From the IMG/VR virus record IMGVR_UViG_3300028384_000779, positions 1 to 39,685 of that record: DNA of 39,685 nt. One strand, written 5' to 3'. Source of the stretch: a virus. Shown in pieces: positions 28,301 through 36,400 of this stretch; within the stretch, counting starts at the first letter, position 1; every line of letters begins with the position of its first letter. The position numbers and the translations under genes were made by a program. A model generated the notes under the pieces. It did not search any database, was not told the DNA's origin, and saw only the letters and a program-made list of their open reading frames with translations.

Positions 28301-28781
28301 TTGCTCCTAGAATCTCAATTCCCTCGAGACTTTTTAAATTGTCGTAACTAGGAGCATATACTTCAATGTACCTTGGAAGAATGAATTTAGCATCGGATGG
28401 TCTAATTACATCATCAGAAGGATAATGTACAGTAGCTGTATCATTAAAAATCATCCTAAACAATAATTGAATTGCTCTTGTAGATCCTTTGGCTTTATAG
28501 AAATCAAAGATGTTCTTAACAGTCAGTCGATCGTCACTCTTCAACAGACCAGGAAGATCAGCAAGATATGTTTCTTTGAACTGCTCTAAGAACTGAGCAG
28601 TAGTTTTATCTATATCATTATACTCTAACTGATTTCTAGAGACGTCGAGAGTTTCACCAGATGACTCTAGGAACTCATAATACGCTTCCAAAAATAAACG
28701 AAACGTTTCACCTTCTTCAGCGTAGAATTGCGGAAACTGGTCTTTTACAAAAATAGAGACCTTGTCCTCAATCTCTCTCAT
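25341..28781 (-). CDS. Large baseplate wedge protein in the gp7 position
   Basis: The ATG at 28781 overlaps the gp6 stop (TAATG) behind AGAGAGGT. Residues 1-150 are helical and begin MREIEDKVSIFVKDQFPQFY then TFRLFLEAYYEFLE, an N-terminus shared by many phage baseplate proteins, with KNIFDFYKAKGSTRAIQLLF following. The rest of the 1146 residues is beta-rich and repetitive, with GGTGYTNNQQIVF, DEAGRGFYSS and VIDSGFGYQHNANL units and ATTGA/GATGTV turns. Length and position between gp6 and gp8 match T4 gp7 (1032 aa), the wedge initiator. Sequence likeness to T4 gp7 itself is not evident to me, so this is a positional assignment. Confidence 0.6.
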   Translation of the reverse strand: MREIEDKVSIFVKDQFPQFYAEEGETFRLFLEAYYEFLESSGETLDVSRNQLEYNDIDKTTAQFLEQFKETYLADLPGLLKSDDRLTVKNIFDFYKAKGSTRAIQLLFRMIFNDTATVHYPSDDVIRPSDAKFILPRYIEVYAPSYDNLKSLEGIEILGATTGAKAFVETISTKLLNGVKTHVLRLSNLRGDFNRGEVITKSADGLQDDMPVVTGSLSSINITLGGSNNQIGDIFEVTADSGRQGKARVTAVDDATGLVSFTLNDGGFGFTTNTTFTTIDINDKNLELDNIVNAAQSYTNSSFVDNAEFLDFENVEQTLEQVTILSGADLITKVQLYLADDDNTSNPIIKGLDSANNEIANGYLIKLEDVVTSNATVTVFPTSGTFGPARSLTVTYDDANHVFEANGANEKIDEESDIELSFISNTAAFTTGSTITQANTGANGIVASVNSSVVTLNGAFGVFNTTDDITYGSSDSANIIGVSVTTSGANATIATSNSTKVVVSDVVGEFNPDKKVKGRRTNAIVTIDTSGVTDTGVSDIAIVGTDYSSLDSDDQFSGNLEAVVDVFSNVSITGQVIGQNSTHLGLRNVVYTNGASGTFIANAAAHIVGETSNTYANVVLVGSGSGATFKIGSLENEDPVTLYTDFIGANNTANVSYLDCIIDGGNSGIGFLDSVTVTAGGTGYTNNQQIVFDRGGAGGGSPTTNATANLVTDASGVVTSIQVDEAGRGFYSSSAGNTDNLSGGSGLTFTANFDFGYGFPKDDNGDFTSVLDTVLTRFSGNLGTITSLSEINPGKNYNLNPFVRVYTKGVAGFDRRDIKMNLSGKTGTFVVGETINQTISEQGQSLGLQSMAGAYTNGDSFSVNTESFAIGGSVQQVINSTANAVGEVYAQNLTHISVKNSRIKLSDGSVDASNNVPFYDDSANLLFFASLPNTNVDYIRGEIANTQSSASSATSKGIVKADLEDDAVLVKRVSFSVGLVEDAVITGATSGATGTVVSVEPDANSRPIGDNANLTSIAQAANGIVTEMEVIDSGFGYQHNANLTLVSSNADQNIVVSGTANVTTTGVGEGFWEDKTSFLNNKYIHDNDQYQSFSYVIESGLSLDKYRDIVLKVAHIAGTKLFGRVVKESTVNNVITVANSSIGAVS
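25465..25472 (-). promoter_or_regulatory. Late-type box GATAAATA before gene 8
   Basis: It is an NATAAATA match read leftward, 124 bases before the ATG at 25341. A second one (AATAAATA) is at 25534-25541. One of these could drive gene 8. Confidence 0.35.
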
Positions 28782-30571
28782 TAAGACCTCTCTTGAATAA
28801 TTCTAATTGTAGGCAAGTTGTTATATGTCAAAATAATATTCTTATTAGATACGATCGTTCTAGATACTGGCCTTGCAAATACTTTAATAGCCTCACCAGT
28901 AAACAGGCTAGTCTTAAACGACTTAATGCTTACTGTACCAGTAACATAGTCGACCGTTCCAATGTCTGTATCAATAACTTCAAGACCGGCCGTCGAGTCT
29001 TGAACTATCTGAAGTACGCCCAGACCGTTGTCTCTAAAGGAGCATCCTAGATTGTTATTAAACGTAAACGTAGTCGATCTGATTGGTGCGGTACCATCAA
29101 CAAACTGGCTGTTAAGTGGAATCTCTCTGTAGATCTCATTATTAAACTGCAGCAAGTGCGTTTCAGTCTTATTGAGTTGTGGTACAAACCTTTTCTCTAG
29201 AGTAACATCTGCATCAGTGTTAAGTATTGAAGGATCTGAACTGTCAATTGCAGCTGCTACTTTAGACATTCTCAGCTTAGTATCAAAATCGCCGATGTTT
29301 GCATCAGTGTGTGATTTGATTGCCGCTATGACTGTATTCTTTATTTCGCTATCACTCTTAGTGGTGACATTAGGATTATAACGCACTGAGCAACTAAGGT
29401 CAACATACAAAAATTCTGGATCGACTACTACAGGAACAATAGAAAGCGGTGCACGAAGACGTGCAAAGGACTCAATGTCTCTTTTTCTTGACAGAGGTAT
29501 ACCTTCAGCATTTTTCAAATCCACAGAAATGATTACTTTACCAAACTGAGGAGGAGTTGCTTCTTCGCCACCATACACGTTGATTGCTTGAACGTCAGAA
29601 AAATTCTGTTTGATGAGCGTCTTATAGTCAGACGTTGTAACTGTTCTGTCCTGAATAGTAAGAGCTCTAGTAGCATTCTTTTTTATAGAATTGTCAGTCT
29701 CTGCTTCACTACCGCCTCGTGCAGGTGTAGTGGTGGTAATGGTAACATTGCTATACCCTTGAATGTCTCCTACTAAAGTAAACACGTTTGCAGAGTTGGG
29801 AACTTCGCCGTTACTTTTACGGTACGTTGCTTGGATAATATTTCCGTTGTCAAGACTCTTGCCTAATACGCCATCACCAAACTGTATCTCGTATCTTCCG
29901 TTCTCTGCAGGAACAATAAAATAAGTATTTGTTGTACCGTTAATTCCAATAGTGTTTAAGTTTCTAGTCCACTCTGAGTTTGCTGTATCCGTTGAGGAAA
30001 CAATTACCTTAACGATGAGGCTGTCAGTATCAATTTGCGAACTTTGTAGTACGAACCTTTGATCAGTGTTAGCAGTATCAGCTTCAAACAGCTCAGAAAC
30101 AATTTCGCCCTCAAAGATGTTTAAGTTGTTAGCAAAGTAGTTACCGTCGCTATTTTGATTAATAGTGATGCCTTCGTTTGTAGAGAATGTATACGACTTA
30201 GAATCAATCGATGTTGTAAAGGACGTGTACTTAGGAATAGTAATTGAAGCGGGCGTATCTGTTGGCGTAATTTGCAATCTAACCACAGCCTTGGAACTTG
30301 CTCTAGATTGAGGTAGATAATTTAACGTCTTTGCGTGCGATACGATACTATCTCTAAGAACAGCTGAGTTAATGAATCCTTCATTGGCTACCATGTTGAG
30401 GTAGAAATTATTCATGTAGGTATTGTAGGCAAGCACGTCCAGTAGTACGTTCAGATTCGAGCCTGCAAAATCGTAATCTTTGAGCACGCTTTGAGTCTGA
30501 AGATAATTCTTCAGGTTTGATTTAATATCTTCGAAGTTAATGTTTGCTACTGATAGCGCTGTGTTTGCCAT
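28781..30571 (-). CDS. 6: Baseplate wedge protein gp6
   Basis: The ATG at 30571 overlaps the gp25 stop (TAATG). The N-terminus has the gp6/gpJ-family pattern: INFEDIKSNLKNYLQTQ, then VLLDVLAYNTYMNNFYLNMV and ANEGFINSAVLRDSI. Later come YEIQFGDGVLGKSLDNGNII and RALTIQDRTVTTSDYKTLI, the typical J-like core. The 596-aa length is close to T4 gp6 (660). gp6 dimers form the inner ring of the baseplate and hold the wedges around the hub. Its partner gp25 is encoded just upstream, as in T4. Confidence 0.9.
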   Translation of the reverse strand: MANTALSVANINFEDIKSNLKNYLQTQSVLKDYDFAGSNLNVLLDVLAYNTYMNNFYLNMVANEGFINSAVLRDSIVSHAKTLNYLPQSRASSKAVVRLQITPTDTPASITIPKYTSFTTSIDSKSYTFSTNEGITINQNSDGNYFANNLNIFEGEIVSELFEADTANTDQRFVLQSSQIDTDSLIVKVIVSSTDTANSEWTRNLNTIGINGTTNTYFIVPAENGRYEIQFGDGVLGKSLDNGNIIQATYRKSNGEVPNSANVFTLVGDIQGYSNVTITTTTPARGGSEAETDNSIKKNATRALTIQDRTVTTSDYKTLIKQNFSDVQAINVYGGEEATPPQFGKVIISVDLKNAEGIPLSRKRDIESFARLRAPLSIVPVVVDPEFLYVDLSCSVRYNPNVTTKSDSEIKNTVIAAIKSHTDANIGDFDTKLRMSKVAAAIDSSDPSILNTDADVTLEKRFVPQLNKTETHLLQFNNEIYREIPLNSQFVDGTAPIRSTTFTFNNNLGCSFRDNGLGVLQIVQDSTAGLEVIDTDIGTVDYVTGTVSIKSFKTSLFTGEAIKVFARPVSRTIVSNKNIILTYNNLPTIRIIQERS

Positions 30572-30951
30572 TACCCTATTCTCTCTATCTGTAAGTTAAG
30601 TCTCTGAGGCTCATCAATATTTATTATAGCAAATTTAACTCCGACCATCATTGTGTTGTTGTCCTCATCTGGACTAACTGTTACGTCTAAAATCGTAGCT
30701 CTCGGTTCGTGGTTGTCAATTGTCTCTGTAATCAACTGCTTGATAAGCTGAGCAGTCTGAGGCGTAAAGTTTTCAAACAGCATTGATCTAATCTTAGAAC
30801 CAATGTCAGGCTGCATTAGTCTTTCGCCTCTGTTAGTTAAAATTAAATTCCTGACGGCCTGCTTCACAGCATTTTCGTCTGATTTGAGCGATAGATCCTT
30901 CTTTACAGGATGCACCGCGAAGCTAGTGTTGAAGTCAGAAAAAGTACTCAT
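30571..30951 (-). CDS. 25: Baseplate wedge protein gp25
   Basis: It starts at ATG 30951, with GGAG 14 bases upstream. At 126 aa it is close to T4 gp25 (132). The sequence has the GPW/gp25 family core: AVKQAVRNLILTNRGERLMQPDIGSKIRSMLFE, quoted here only as its key blocks NLILTNRGER and PDIGSKIRSMLFE, then a C-terminal beta hairpin (VGVKFAIINIDEPQRLNLQI). The GER-x-M-x-P-D-x-G motif is diagnostic. gp25 binds the gp6 ring and the first sheath layer and helps trigger contraction. Confidence 0.92.
   Translation of the reverse strand: MSTFSDFNTSFAVHPVKKDLSLKSDENAVKQAVRNLILTNRGERLMQPDIGSKIRSMLFENFTPQTAQLIKQLITETIDNHEPRATILDVTVSPDEDNNTMMVGVKFAIINIDEPQRLNLQIERIG
30618..30625 (-). promoter_or_regulatory. 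Late-type box AATAAATA before gene 6
   Basis: It is an NATAAATA match read leftward inside gene 25, 47 bases before the ATG at 30571. A similar box at 30957-30964 lies only six bases before the gene 25 ATG, which is too close to be a convincing promoter. Confidence 0.3.
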
Positions 30952-30962
30952 AAGTTTATTTA

Positions 30963-32024
30963 TTACTCCACAAACTCAATGAACTGTAACGCTTTAGTTT
31001 TTTCACCAATGTCCTGATGCTTGGCGTAATAAAATTTAAAATCATAGTCAGATAGCTGCCATTTTACAGGTACAATGATAGTGAGTCCTAAATCATATTT
31101 TGCCTTTCGACTATCATATCTAATATCCTTTTCTAGCATTTTGATATGGTGTCTAAGAGCATTTGCTCTTTCTGCTACAATAGCTTGACCAGTTTCTTCT
31201 GCTAAATTGTTCAATTCTCTAACTTCGGCCAATAGCGGTTTTTTCTCGTTGTTAATCCTGTCTCTGATTCTTTTGTTGACCTCGGCTTCTTCAGGTGTCA
31301 TTTTTCTTGTAACAATGTTAACTGCCTTTTCTTCAACTTTCTTTTGCGTCTGATTTACTTTTTCTACCACAGGAGCTGCAACATTCTTAGCTGCCGGTTG
31401 AACTTGTTCAGCAATCTCTGTAGGTTGTAAAGACTCCAGCCCTTCTTTAATAGCATTACCAGCCTCATCTATTTTAATGTTAGGTATCTGAGAGCAGACC
31501 TTATCTTTGAGAGCTTGAACATCAGTTTCGAATGGAGGCAGAAATCCGCCCACAGTTTCTAGAATTTTTTCTGGAGTAGGTAGCCCATTGTTAACTAGAT
31601 CCAGTGCAGATTGTGCAGCTCCTTCGATAGAGTTAGCATCAATGCCTAGCTCGTTTAGCACTCCAGTTGTATCAATGTTCAGAGCTTTATCGATTGCTGT
31701 AGAATCAACACCAATACTACCAAGCAGTCCTTTAGTATCTACGCCAGGGAAGTTTTCAGTGAGACTCTTATACTTTTGTATCATCTCTCCTGGACTATCA
31801 GCAGCGTCAAGCAGACCTTGAATTTCACCTTGTAACGTCAAAGCAGGAGGCTCTGGTAATTTAATAGTTTCTTGAAGTTTACCTAGTACAGACTCTGAAG
31901 CAGCATTAAGTTGACTATTCAGAGAAGCAAGAGCATCCTCTTGCAATCCAGCAATCGTTTCTTCTGCTGTTGCAGCCAAACTTTGAATGTCTTTTATTCC
32001 CTGAGGGATTCCACAATCTGCCAT
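30963..32024 (-). CDS. Uncharacterised hub-region protein, 353 aa
   Basis: It starts at ATG 32024 with a strong AGGAGG whose bases are also the last codons and stop of the PAAR gene. Residues 1-110 are helical and polar (ETIAGLQEDALASLNSQLNA). Residues ~95-170 carry short repeats with the phrases GVDTKGLLGSIGVDS and GVLNELGIDANSI. Residues ~220-320 are charged and coiled-coil-like (KKVEEKAVNIVTRKMTPEE, AEVRELNNLAEETGQAI). The C-terminus (DLGLTIIVPVKWQLSDYD) is more beta-like. No signal peptide, membrane segment or enzyme motif is seen. Placed between the spike tip and gp25, it could be a hub or tape-associated structural protein; I cannot name it. Confidence 0.6.
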   Translation of the reverse strand: MADCGIPQGIKDIQSLAATAEETIAGLQEDALASLNSQLNAASESVLGKLQETIKLPEPPALTLQGEIQGLLDAADSPGEMIQKYKSLTENFPGVDTKGLLGSIGVDSTAIDKALNIDTTGVLNELGIDANSIEGAAQSALDLVNNGLPTPEKILETVGGFLPPFETDVQALKDKVCSQIPNIKIDEAGNAIKEGLESLQPTEIAEQVQPAAKNVAAPVVEKVNQTQKKVEEKAVNIVTRKMTPEEAEVNKRIRDRINNEKKPLLAEVRELNNLAEETGQAIVAERANALRHHIKMLEKDIRYDSRKAKYDLGLTIIVPVKWQLSDYDFKFYYAKHQDIGEKTKALQFIEFVE

Positions 32025-32025
32025 A

Positions 32026-32289
32026 TTATCCTCCTATGTTCACGTTACCTGAACCGCTTGCAGCGTGACCGCAAGTTGCTGCGTCGCCAGCTCTTGATAT
32101 GCCGATACCATTGGCCTTTACTGTACTCGATCCCGCGGCCATAGTAGGCGCTGCATGGGGTCCAGTACCGTGACCTGTTATTGCATCACCAATTCTAACA
32201 GCTCCTTTGCCGTTAATGTTTACGTTGCCAGAACCACCTGTAATTATAGCTCCAGCACTGTCCTGTCCTTTTCTAGCTCCACCTGGCAT
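32026..32289 (-). CDS. 5.4: PAAR-type spike tip protein (gp5.4-like)
   Basis: Its ATG overlaps the gp5 stop (TAATG). The 87 residues are Gly/Ala-rich with PAAR features: GAVRIGDAITGHGTGPHAAP, then SSTVKANGIGISRAGDAATC and GHAASGSGNVNIGG. The spaced His (two in the first run, one in the last) and Cys are the usual metal-holding residues of PAAR tips. T4 gp5.4 (97 aa) sharpens the end of the gp5 beta-helix needle. The adjacency to gp5 fits. Confidence 0.85.
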   Translation of the reverse strand: MPGGARKGQDSAGAIITGGSGNVNINGKGAVRIGDAITGHGTGPHAAPTMAAGSSTVKANGIGISRAGDAATCGHAASGSGNVNIGG

Positions 32290-33710
32290 TAGTTCAAGTC
32301 AATCGTACCCGCATCCATATCAATAGACGATCCACCATTAATGTCCATTGACGTGGCATCGGTAGTCAATGCTCCTCCATAACTTTCGGTTACAGCGCCG
32401 CCTGTCGTCTCTGAAATTGTAGTAGCTACGTTGATCGTCTGAGAAGCGTCGGTTTTGATAAACATATCTCCAACAGCTTTCATCGTTGTAGTGGCCTGTG
32501 AACCTATCAACAAATCAGAGCCTGTAATGATTGTGCTGTTGCCAGCTACCTTAAGACTGTAATTTGGATTCTCTGAACCGGATACGGTTCTATTAGTGTT
32601 AGCAAAGTTCTTGATCTCTTCTTTACCAACAATTGTTTCTGTTCTCGTATTAGAGTTAGTCTCGCTGTATGCACCAATCTTGATATGTGCAGTTACACCA
32701 TGTACTGTTTGATACTTATCTCTATTGATAACGATGGATTGATCTGACAAAATTTCTTTAGCCTCGTTACCAGCAACTTTCTTAATGTAATCGCCACCAA
32801 CCGTCAAGAAGTAATCGTTCTCGACCTCAGTGAACATATTGCCCTTGACATACAGTCTAGCGTCGCCTTCAACCCTAACATTGACGCTGCCCTTGACCAG
32901 CACGTCTTTGTCATTAATGATAATTTCATAGTCATTTCCGTTTACCTTTGTGACACGATTACCGTCTGGCTGAACCTCCATAAAGGTACCGGTCGTATGA
33001 TACCAATGAATACGCTCTGCATCTGGTGTATCATCAACTTCAAACAAATGACCTGCTTCAGTGTACCAAACGTGATTAAGTGGATATACTGACTGAGGCA
33101 CTGTAGGAGGAAAGTCTGGTCCTTGTCCTCCAAACCTAGGATGCGGCTCGTCAAATTTAGGCCTCACATAATAGCTATCAGCTTTGTTGGGCTGCACTTG
33201 TTTGACTTCTGGTGCTCTTGCAGTCTCAATATCAGTAATTCTCTTATCGCGTTTTTCGATTAGAGTAATATGATCTTCTGCAGTCTCATCGCGAGCATGT
33301 CTGTTGACTGATGATTCATTCAACTCAGCAAGTTCTGGATCATTGAGCGGATAGATTTCATTTGGATCATTGAAACCTCTATCTTTGTTTGGGGGTTCGC
33401 TTGGATTACCAACAAGAGTACCCATAACCAATGGCTGCTGAAACTCACCTTCATCTAAGAAGATACCAAACACCCATGAACCCTCAACAATACCTGTTGG
33501 CGATCTACCAACACCACTCATGCTAGCTGAAGTGACGGGATTGAGAACGATTGCCCATGGAAGCAGTTCAGTTGGTACTAACGACTTATCGCTGTTGTGT
33601 ACGCTGTAAACTCTGACCTTCACTCTTCCTAGCTTATCAGGGTCGTTTCTATCTTCAACGACTCCGACAAAATGTCTCATTCCTGTAAAACTAGCCTGTC
33701 CACTGTCCAT
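32289..33710 (-). CDS. 5: Baseplate spike gp5 without lysozyme domain
   Basis: It starts at ATG 33710 behind AAGAGG. Residues ~10-110 form the gp5/VgrG OB-fold (HFVGVVEDRNDPDKLGRVKV, LPWAIVLNPVTSASMSGVG, GSWVFGIFLDEGEFQQPLVM). Residues ~120-215 are a charged, Pro-rich linker where T4 gp5 has its lysozyme; no lysozyme-like sequence is seen. From ~240 to the end (473) is a repetitive beta region of the needle type (VKGSVNVRVEGDARLYVKGN, MKAVGDMFIKTDASQTINV), ending SSIDMDAGTIDLN. The protein forms the trimeric membrane-puncturing spike under the hub. T4 gp5 is 575 aa; the missing domain accounts for the shorter length. Confidence 0.88.
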   Translation of the reverse strand: MDSGQASFTGMRHFVGVVEDRNDPDKLGRVKVRVYSVHNSDKSLVPTELLPWAIVLNPVTSASMSGVGRSPTGIVEGSWVFGIFLDEGEFQQPLVMGTLVGNPSEPPNKDRGFNDPNEIYPLNDPELAELNESSVNRHARDETAEDHITLIEKRDKRITDIETARAPEVKQVQPNKADSYYVRPKFDEPHPRFGGQGPDFPPTVPQSVYPLNHVWYTEAGHLFEVDDTPDAERIHWYHTTGTFMEVQPDGNRVTKVNGNDYEIIINDKDVLVKGSVNVRVEGDARLYVKGNMFTEVENDYFLTVGGDYIKKVAGNEAKEILSDQSIVINRDKYQTVHGVTAHIKIGAYSETNSNTRTETIVGKEEIKNFANTNRTVSGSENPNYSLKVAGNSTIITGSDLLIGSQATTTMKAVGDMFIKTDASQTINVATTISETTGGAVTESYGGALTTDATSMDINGGSSIDMDAGTIDLN

Positions 33711-33712
33711 TA

Positions 33713-34972
33713 TTAACCTCTTGCAACCACGTTCTTTTCTGGGTTCTCAACATTAGCTCTGTAGCTTTCTTTATTAAGAACTAAAATACATTCATACTCT
33801 TTTCTATCCACCATGTGGAATATCTGTGTTATTAACCATTTGCCAGATATCTTGGGCTCCTGCTGTTTACCTTTTGTCTTAGCAGAGAGCTCCATCATAT
33901 CAAGATCAATAACTGTTCCTACTGTCAGCTCACTGTTGCCGGGTATACGTGCCCTGGCTCTTACACCTTTAAGCGAATCATAATAGAAACGTCTTCTTGG
34001 AATCAACGCTTCAAAGTTATTTGATATGCTTGGATCAGATTTTGACTCATGAATCCACCTCGTACTGTTGACAGTGTTCAAGTGACGATCCATTAACTCT
34101 TGGCTGTCATAAGACATTGCGACGTCATCTAAGTGAGCGAAGTCGCCGAAGTTTTCTTTGACTAGTAACACATTTGTTATGATCGTCTGATTTATGAGGT
34201 CGATTTTTTTACACTGGTTTGCATAAGAGCCAGACTTAATTCTATACATAACGTCCTTGTTAGAATCAAAGCTAATCTCTTCTATCATGAACTGTGAGTC
34301 AGGATCGTTATTGTTTTCGGATGACGTGGGCGTGTATTTGTATTTGACTGCGTCGGATCTATTCTCATCAATCAGTCTTTCAATGTTGTGAAAGTGAAAC
34401 CCTTTAGAGTTTTCATAAAACGTAAACAGGCTGCTCGAGTACCTTGAGTCAAACGAACGTCTCGTCAGCATCTGATAAGTTTCATACGGCGTCATTCCAG
34501 GAACAATGAACCTATCAATCCCAGACGTCTCATGTATGTCCAATGGCTTATCTGTACCCAGCGTATCAAACACATCTTGCACAGCATCACTAATTTTTGA
34601 GTTATATGCTTTGTTAATGTCAGTTGTCGATTGAGTAAAATGCTCTGGCGTCACTCCAAACATCTGATATACCTTACCAAAACCACTATTCGGATCAGGC
34701 GTAACTTCAATCTTATAGACCTGAAACAACATGCTGATCTCTTCTTGACCGGGACTGTTAAACGTCAACTCAAATGTTTCTGTGCCATCAAAATCAACTT
34801 TGTTGAGAGCATCCGCAGCGTCTACGAGAGTTAGTTTGGATTGTACTGAGTCCTTAAAAATGTCCTCTTGTATTTCAAAGTTCGTAAATGTATTAGTGAC
34901 GTTCAATGAACCACCAGAGTGCTTGAATTCAACTAAACTTATTTTACGACTTTTCTGAATATACTTAGACAT
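33713..34972 (-). CDS. Baseplate hub protein, gp27-like
   Basis: Its ATG at 34972 overlaps the gp53 stop (TAATG) behind GTGGAT. At 419 aa it is near T4 gp27 (391). The order gp53 - this - gp5 - PAAR fits the hub subunit that carries the spike. Blocks of the VgrG/gp27 type are visible: an N-terminal beta domain (FEIQEDIFKDSVQSKLTLVD), VPGMTPYETYQMLTRRSF followed by SLFTFYENSKGFHFHNIE, and a C-terminal VGTVIDLDMMELSAK then ISGKWLITQIFHMVDRKEY. The 'screen...ENSKGFHF' block is typical of hub proteins of the gp27/Mu gp44 fold. Assigned by position, length and these blocks. Confidence 0.7.
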   Translation of the reverse strand: MSKYIQKSRKISLVEFKHSGGSLNVTNTFTNFEIQEDIFKDSVQSKLTLVDAADALNKVDFDGTETFELTFNSPGQEEISMLFQVYKIEVTPDPNSGFGKVYQMFGVTPEHFTQSTTDINKAYNSKISDAVQDVFDTLGTDKPLDIHETSGIDRFIVPGMTPYETYQMLTRRSFDSRYSSSLFTFYENSKGFHFHNIERLIDENRSDAVKYKYTPTSSENNNDPDSQFMIEEISFDSNKDVMYRIKSGSYANQCKKIDLINQTIITNVLLVKENFGDFAHLDDVAMSYDSQELMDRHLNTVNSTRWIHESKSDPSISNNFEALIPRRRFYYDSLKGVRARARIPGNSELTVGTVIDLDMMELSAKTKGKQQEPKISGKWLITQIFHMVDRKEYECILVLNKESYRANVENPEKNVVARG

Positions 34973-35532
34973 TATCCACTCATAGCTTCTTTGAGCAACT
35001 CAGACGCTCTATCAGCCATTCTATAATCGACCAATTGAATAGTTCTTTTTGCCTCGTTTAACTCATCTTCATAATTAAATGCATACACCGGCTTATAATT
35101 AGAAGCATTGACAGCATTGGTTATACCAGGAAGCACTGTAACAGTACCTGCTGTATGAAGATCATACGTTTCTTTGCTGATTGTAGTCCCAGTCTCGCTG
35201 TTTTTGTAATGTAATATTTTTGATCTAGCGGTCGTCAATGAACCATACTTCTCGGCCATTGCATCGTAGAACTGAGCTTGACTTAGTGGCCATTGGTAGT
35301 ATGGATCTACGATGTCATTGGCTAGAAACACCAACCATACGAGTTCTGGGTCATCGTAATAGTTAGCTGCTACTTGATCTGGTCGTTGATCGTGTTCAAT
35401 GACGTACTTGTAAAATGTAAGAGGATTCCTTAGAATACTTTCTTTGATTCTAGGTCTTGCCATGATGTTTTTTGCAATCTTGGCACCATATGTAATTGTA
35501 GGAAATCCTTTGAAGTATGCTTTTGAGGCCAT
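34972..35532 (-). CDS. 53: Baseplate wedge protein gp53
   Basis: Its ATG at 35532 overlaps the gp48 stop, behind GGAGGATTATCAATA. The 186 aa match T4 gp53 (196): RPDQVAANYYDDPELVWLVF and LANDIVDPYYQWPLSQAQFY are the family signature (T4 has a NPQLYWVLLMCNDNYDPYY run). gp53 is a LysM-like wedge protein that joins neighbouring wedges around the hub. Confidence 0.92.
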   Translation of the reverse strand: MASKAYFKGFPTITYGAKIAKNIMARPRIKESILRNPLTFYKYVIEHDQRPDQVAANYYDDPELVWLVFLANDIVDPYYQWPLSQAQFYDAMAEKYGSLTTARSKILHYKNSETGTTISKETYDLHTAGTVTVLPGITNAVNASNYKPVYAFNYEDELNEAKRTIQLVDYRMADRASELLKEAMSG

Positions 35533-36380
35533 TATTGATAATCCTCCGATGTCCAGATTTCAACTTCTTGGAAGCCCATAGTCAAATCAATCACAGCTGG
35601 AGCTCCAGTACCTGCCATTAATAAGTTGCCACCTTCAGGTTGATAGTTTGCTGAAAACTCAGTGACTGCAGCTCTTTTGAAGAAATGTAAAAAGTCACCA
35701 GACCCTTGATAGAAACAGTCTACTTGATTTGGATATTTTAGGTAGAAGTTATTTTCTGAGGTAACAAAAGACGGGTGTATAGCTTTTTGAAGTGACTTGA
35801 TTATATCTTTTAGAGTTCTGCTCTCCTCTTCTGACTGAGGTGCTAACTTCCAATTTAGCGTAAACTTTTTCAAACCAACTTGCTGGAACAATAGAGCTAC
35901 GTGAGGATTAGTGACGTTTCCTAATGCTAAATCCGAAGCGTTTTTCAAAGATTGAACTGGATTGAGTTCCCTAGCAATTGCTCCGCCTAACTGAATTGTA
36001 GATGCAGCTAGCTTCGTGTAATCAACTTTTTCTGGCTGTTCACTGTCTCCAGTTTCATTGCCTGCGTTTTGAAGTTTGTTTACTAATTCTCCGCCAACAG
36101 ACGTTAATGATGCTCCAACTGTACCGAGAGCCGTTTCATTATATGACAGCGCAGCTGCATCAGTAATTCCAGAACCTGGTAACGGCAATGCTACTGACAA
36201 CGTCGTTTGCTCGTTTGCAGAATCACCGTTAAAGTTGTAATCGACAAAATTCATAAGGAAGGAATGCACGCCGAGATCTGCAGGAAAGCTCATCACGCCT
36301 ACCAATCTATTTTCGTCTAAATTTCTTCTAATTTTTTCAGCCGCGTTGAGCGGGCCCTTTCGTTTTCTACCTATTTCCAT
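35532..36380 (-). CDS. 48: Baseplate tail tube cap gp48
   Basis: It starts at ATG 36380 with AGGA eight bases upstream in the 20-bp divergent gap. It is the first gene of the leftward run. The N-terminal part is (RKRKGPLNAAEKIRRNLDEN) then a Gly/Ala/Ser-rich middle. The C-terminal part FTLNWKLAPQSEEESRTLKD resembles the T4 gp48 phrase FTWDLTPRSTEDL, and the end is VIDLTMGFQEVEIWTSEDYQ. gp48 sits on the hub as the first tube-like ring, below gp54, whose likely gene is on the opposite strand at 37481. At 282 aa it is shorter than T4 gp48 (364). Confidence 0.75.
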   Translation of the reverse strand: MEIGRKRKGPLNAAEKIRRNLDENRLVGVMSFPADLGVHSFLMNFVDYNFNGDSANEQTTLSVALPLPGSGITDAAALSYNETALGTVGASLTSVGGELVNKLQNAGNETGDSEQPEKVDYTKLAASTIQLGGAIARELNPVQSLKNASDLALGNVTNPHVALLFQQVGLKKFTLNWKLAPQSEEESRTLKDIIKSLQKAIHPSFVTSENNFYLKYPNQVDCFYQGSGDFLHFFKRAAVTEFSANYQPEGGNLLMAGTGAPAVIDLTMGFQEVEIWTSEDYQ

Positions 36381-36400
36381 TATTGTTCCTAAATAGCTCT

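Noticed and set aside
36383-36400. A TTG start for gp4 six codons upstream
   Set aside because: The ATG at 36401 matches the T4 gp4 N-terminus better, and the extra codons would leave almost no gap to the divergent gene.
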